Shown: positions 4,672 to 5,250 of the stretch, in pieces | Position numbering within the stretch: the stretch's first letter is position 1 | How the letters are laid out: each line of letters starts with the position of its first letter | NCBI GenBank assembly: GCA_005878515.1 | Contig: VBLZ01000087.1 | Location: forward strand, 1-5,250 | Reading direction: 5' to 3' | From: Methanobacteriota archaeon | GTDB lineage: Archaea > Thermoplasmatota > Thermoplasmata > RBG-16-68-12 | Length of the DNA stretch: 5,250 bases | Notes under the pieces: generated by a model | What the model saw: only the letters and a program-made list of their open reading frames with translations | Told to the model about the DNA's origin: nothing | Database searches by the model: none | Program-made: the position numbers and the translations under genes

Positions 4672-5250
4672 ATGGCGCACCCGGAGCCCGCGGGCCATGA
4701 AGAGGAGGAGCACCACGGCAGCCCGTGGCCCATCATCATCGCGGTGGGCATGGGCGTGGGCTACGTCGGAATCGTGACGGCGAGCATTCCGATGCTCCTC
4801 GCCGGTGTCGTGATTTTCGGCGGGGGCGCGGGCGGATGGATCCACCAGGACATGCAACGGCCGTCGAGCGCGTTCTACGGACTCGCGGCCGCGGTCGAAT
4901 CGAGATTGCCGCAGGTGAGTGCCCGGAAGCTCGGAATCTGGTTGTTCCTCGCGACCGAAATCATGTTCTTCTCCGCGATCATCGGGGCCTCCTGGACATT
5001 GCGACTCCGAACGACCACGCTGGGCGACGCCTTCCAGGGACCGTGGGCCCAGCCCGGCGAGATCCTGAACGTGCCCCTGACCGGACTGAACACGTTCATC
5101 CTGATCTGCAGCAGCCTCACGATGGTGGAGGCCCTCGCGGCCGTCGAGCGGGGCGATCAGCGAAAGCTCCGGATTTTCCTCTTGATCACCCTGCTCCTGG
5201 GCATCACGTTCTTGAGCATCCAAGCGTTCGAGTACCAGCATCTGTACTTC
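4672..5250 (+). CDS. Heme-copper (cytochrome c/quinol) oxidase subunit III, partial (C-terminus off the right edge)
   Basis: The first 193 residues are visible. Subunit III is a membrane subunit of the proton-pumping terminal oxidase; it has no redox cofactor and supports proton uptake and enzyme stability. A short His/Glu-rich N-terminus (residues 1-18) leads into two membrane helices around 19-37 and 39-54. Next comes GWIHQDM, in the place of the family's conserved Trp/Asp loop. A third helix, KLGIWLFLATEIMFFSAIIG at 86-105, contains Glu96, which corresponds to the conserved membrane Glu of COX III. A fourth helix begins near 136 (LTGLNTFILICSSLTMVEAL). A polar RGDQRK loop follows, then a fifth helix (IFLLITLLLGITFLSIQAFEY). 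ATG 4672 is the first start after an in-frame TAG at 4666. Other oxidase genes probably follow to the right. Confidence 0.92.
   Translation, partial: MAHPEPAGHEEEEHHGSPWPIIIAVGMGVGYVGIVTASIPMLLAGVVIFGGGAGGWIHQDMQRPSSAFYGLAAAVESRLPQVSARKLGIWLFLATEIMFFSAIIGASWTLRLRTTTLGDAFQGPWAQPGEILNVPLTGLNTFILICSSLTMVEALAAVERGDQRKLRIFLLITLLLGITFLSIQAFEYQHLYF

Noticed and set aside
4603..5241. A 212-codon open frame on the minus strand
   Set aside because: It is antisense to oxidase subunit III; the translation is polar and low in complexity, while the plus strand gives clear membrane helices and family motifs.

Overview
The window reads as a piece of a high-GC archaeal chromosome. The evidence is an archaeal exosome subunit (Csl4), a METTL5-type RNA methylase, a Ras/Rab-like small GTPase, and purine-rich BRE plus TATA-like elements about 25-40 bp upstream of several starts, some placed so that the mRNA would be leaderless. 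A heme-copper oxidase subunit III at the right edge implies an oxygen-respiring lineage. An aerobic, high-GC relative of the Thermoplasmatota is my best guess, but it is an inference from gene content and not proven here.

Layout, left to right. (1) Positions 1-1237, minus strand: a ThiF/MoeB/UbaA-type E1-like adenylyltransferase, followed one base after its stop by the start of a ThiI-like PP-loop protein that runs off the left edge. Together they look like a sulfur-transfer pair. (2) 1361-1618, plus strand: a small protein with two membrane segments, divergent from the E1 gene. (3) 1690-1854, minus strand: a 54-residue coiled-coil microprotein with its own promoter, Shine-Dalgarno site and downstream T-run. 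(4) 1960-2721, minus strand: Csl4 with an Arg/Gly-rich tail and a zinc ribbon whose fourth Cys is Asp. (5) 2769-3399, minus strand: a METTL5-like N6-adenine RNA methylase whose first six codons are out of frame with the rest. (6) 3396-4208, minus strand: a small GTPase with a C-terminal winged-helix-like domain; its stop overlaps the methylase start as ATGA. (7) 4209-4671: mostly non-coding, with one possible 39-residue gene at 4487-4606. (8) 4672 to the right edge, plus strand: cytochrome oxidase subunit III, truncated by the window.

The GTPase and methylase are probably co-transcribed and translationally coupled. The csl4 promoter overlaps the methylase stop codon, so csl4 can be expressed with them or alone. 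The cluster suggests an RNA-processing and ribosome-maturation neighbourhood beside a sulfur-relay operon and a respiratory operon. The most notable observation is the methylase start. The methylase frame is the same as the GTPase frame, separated from it only by one TGA, and contains no ATG, GTG or TTG before its SAM-binding motif. The expected coupled ATG lies one base out of phase. No CRISPR array, tRNA, rRNA, insertion sequence or long repeat was seen.
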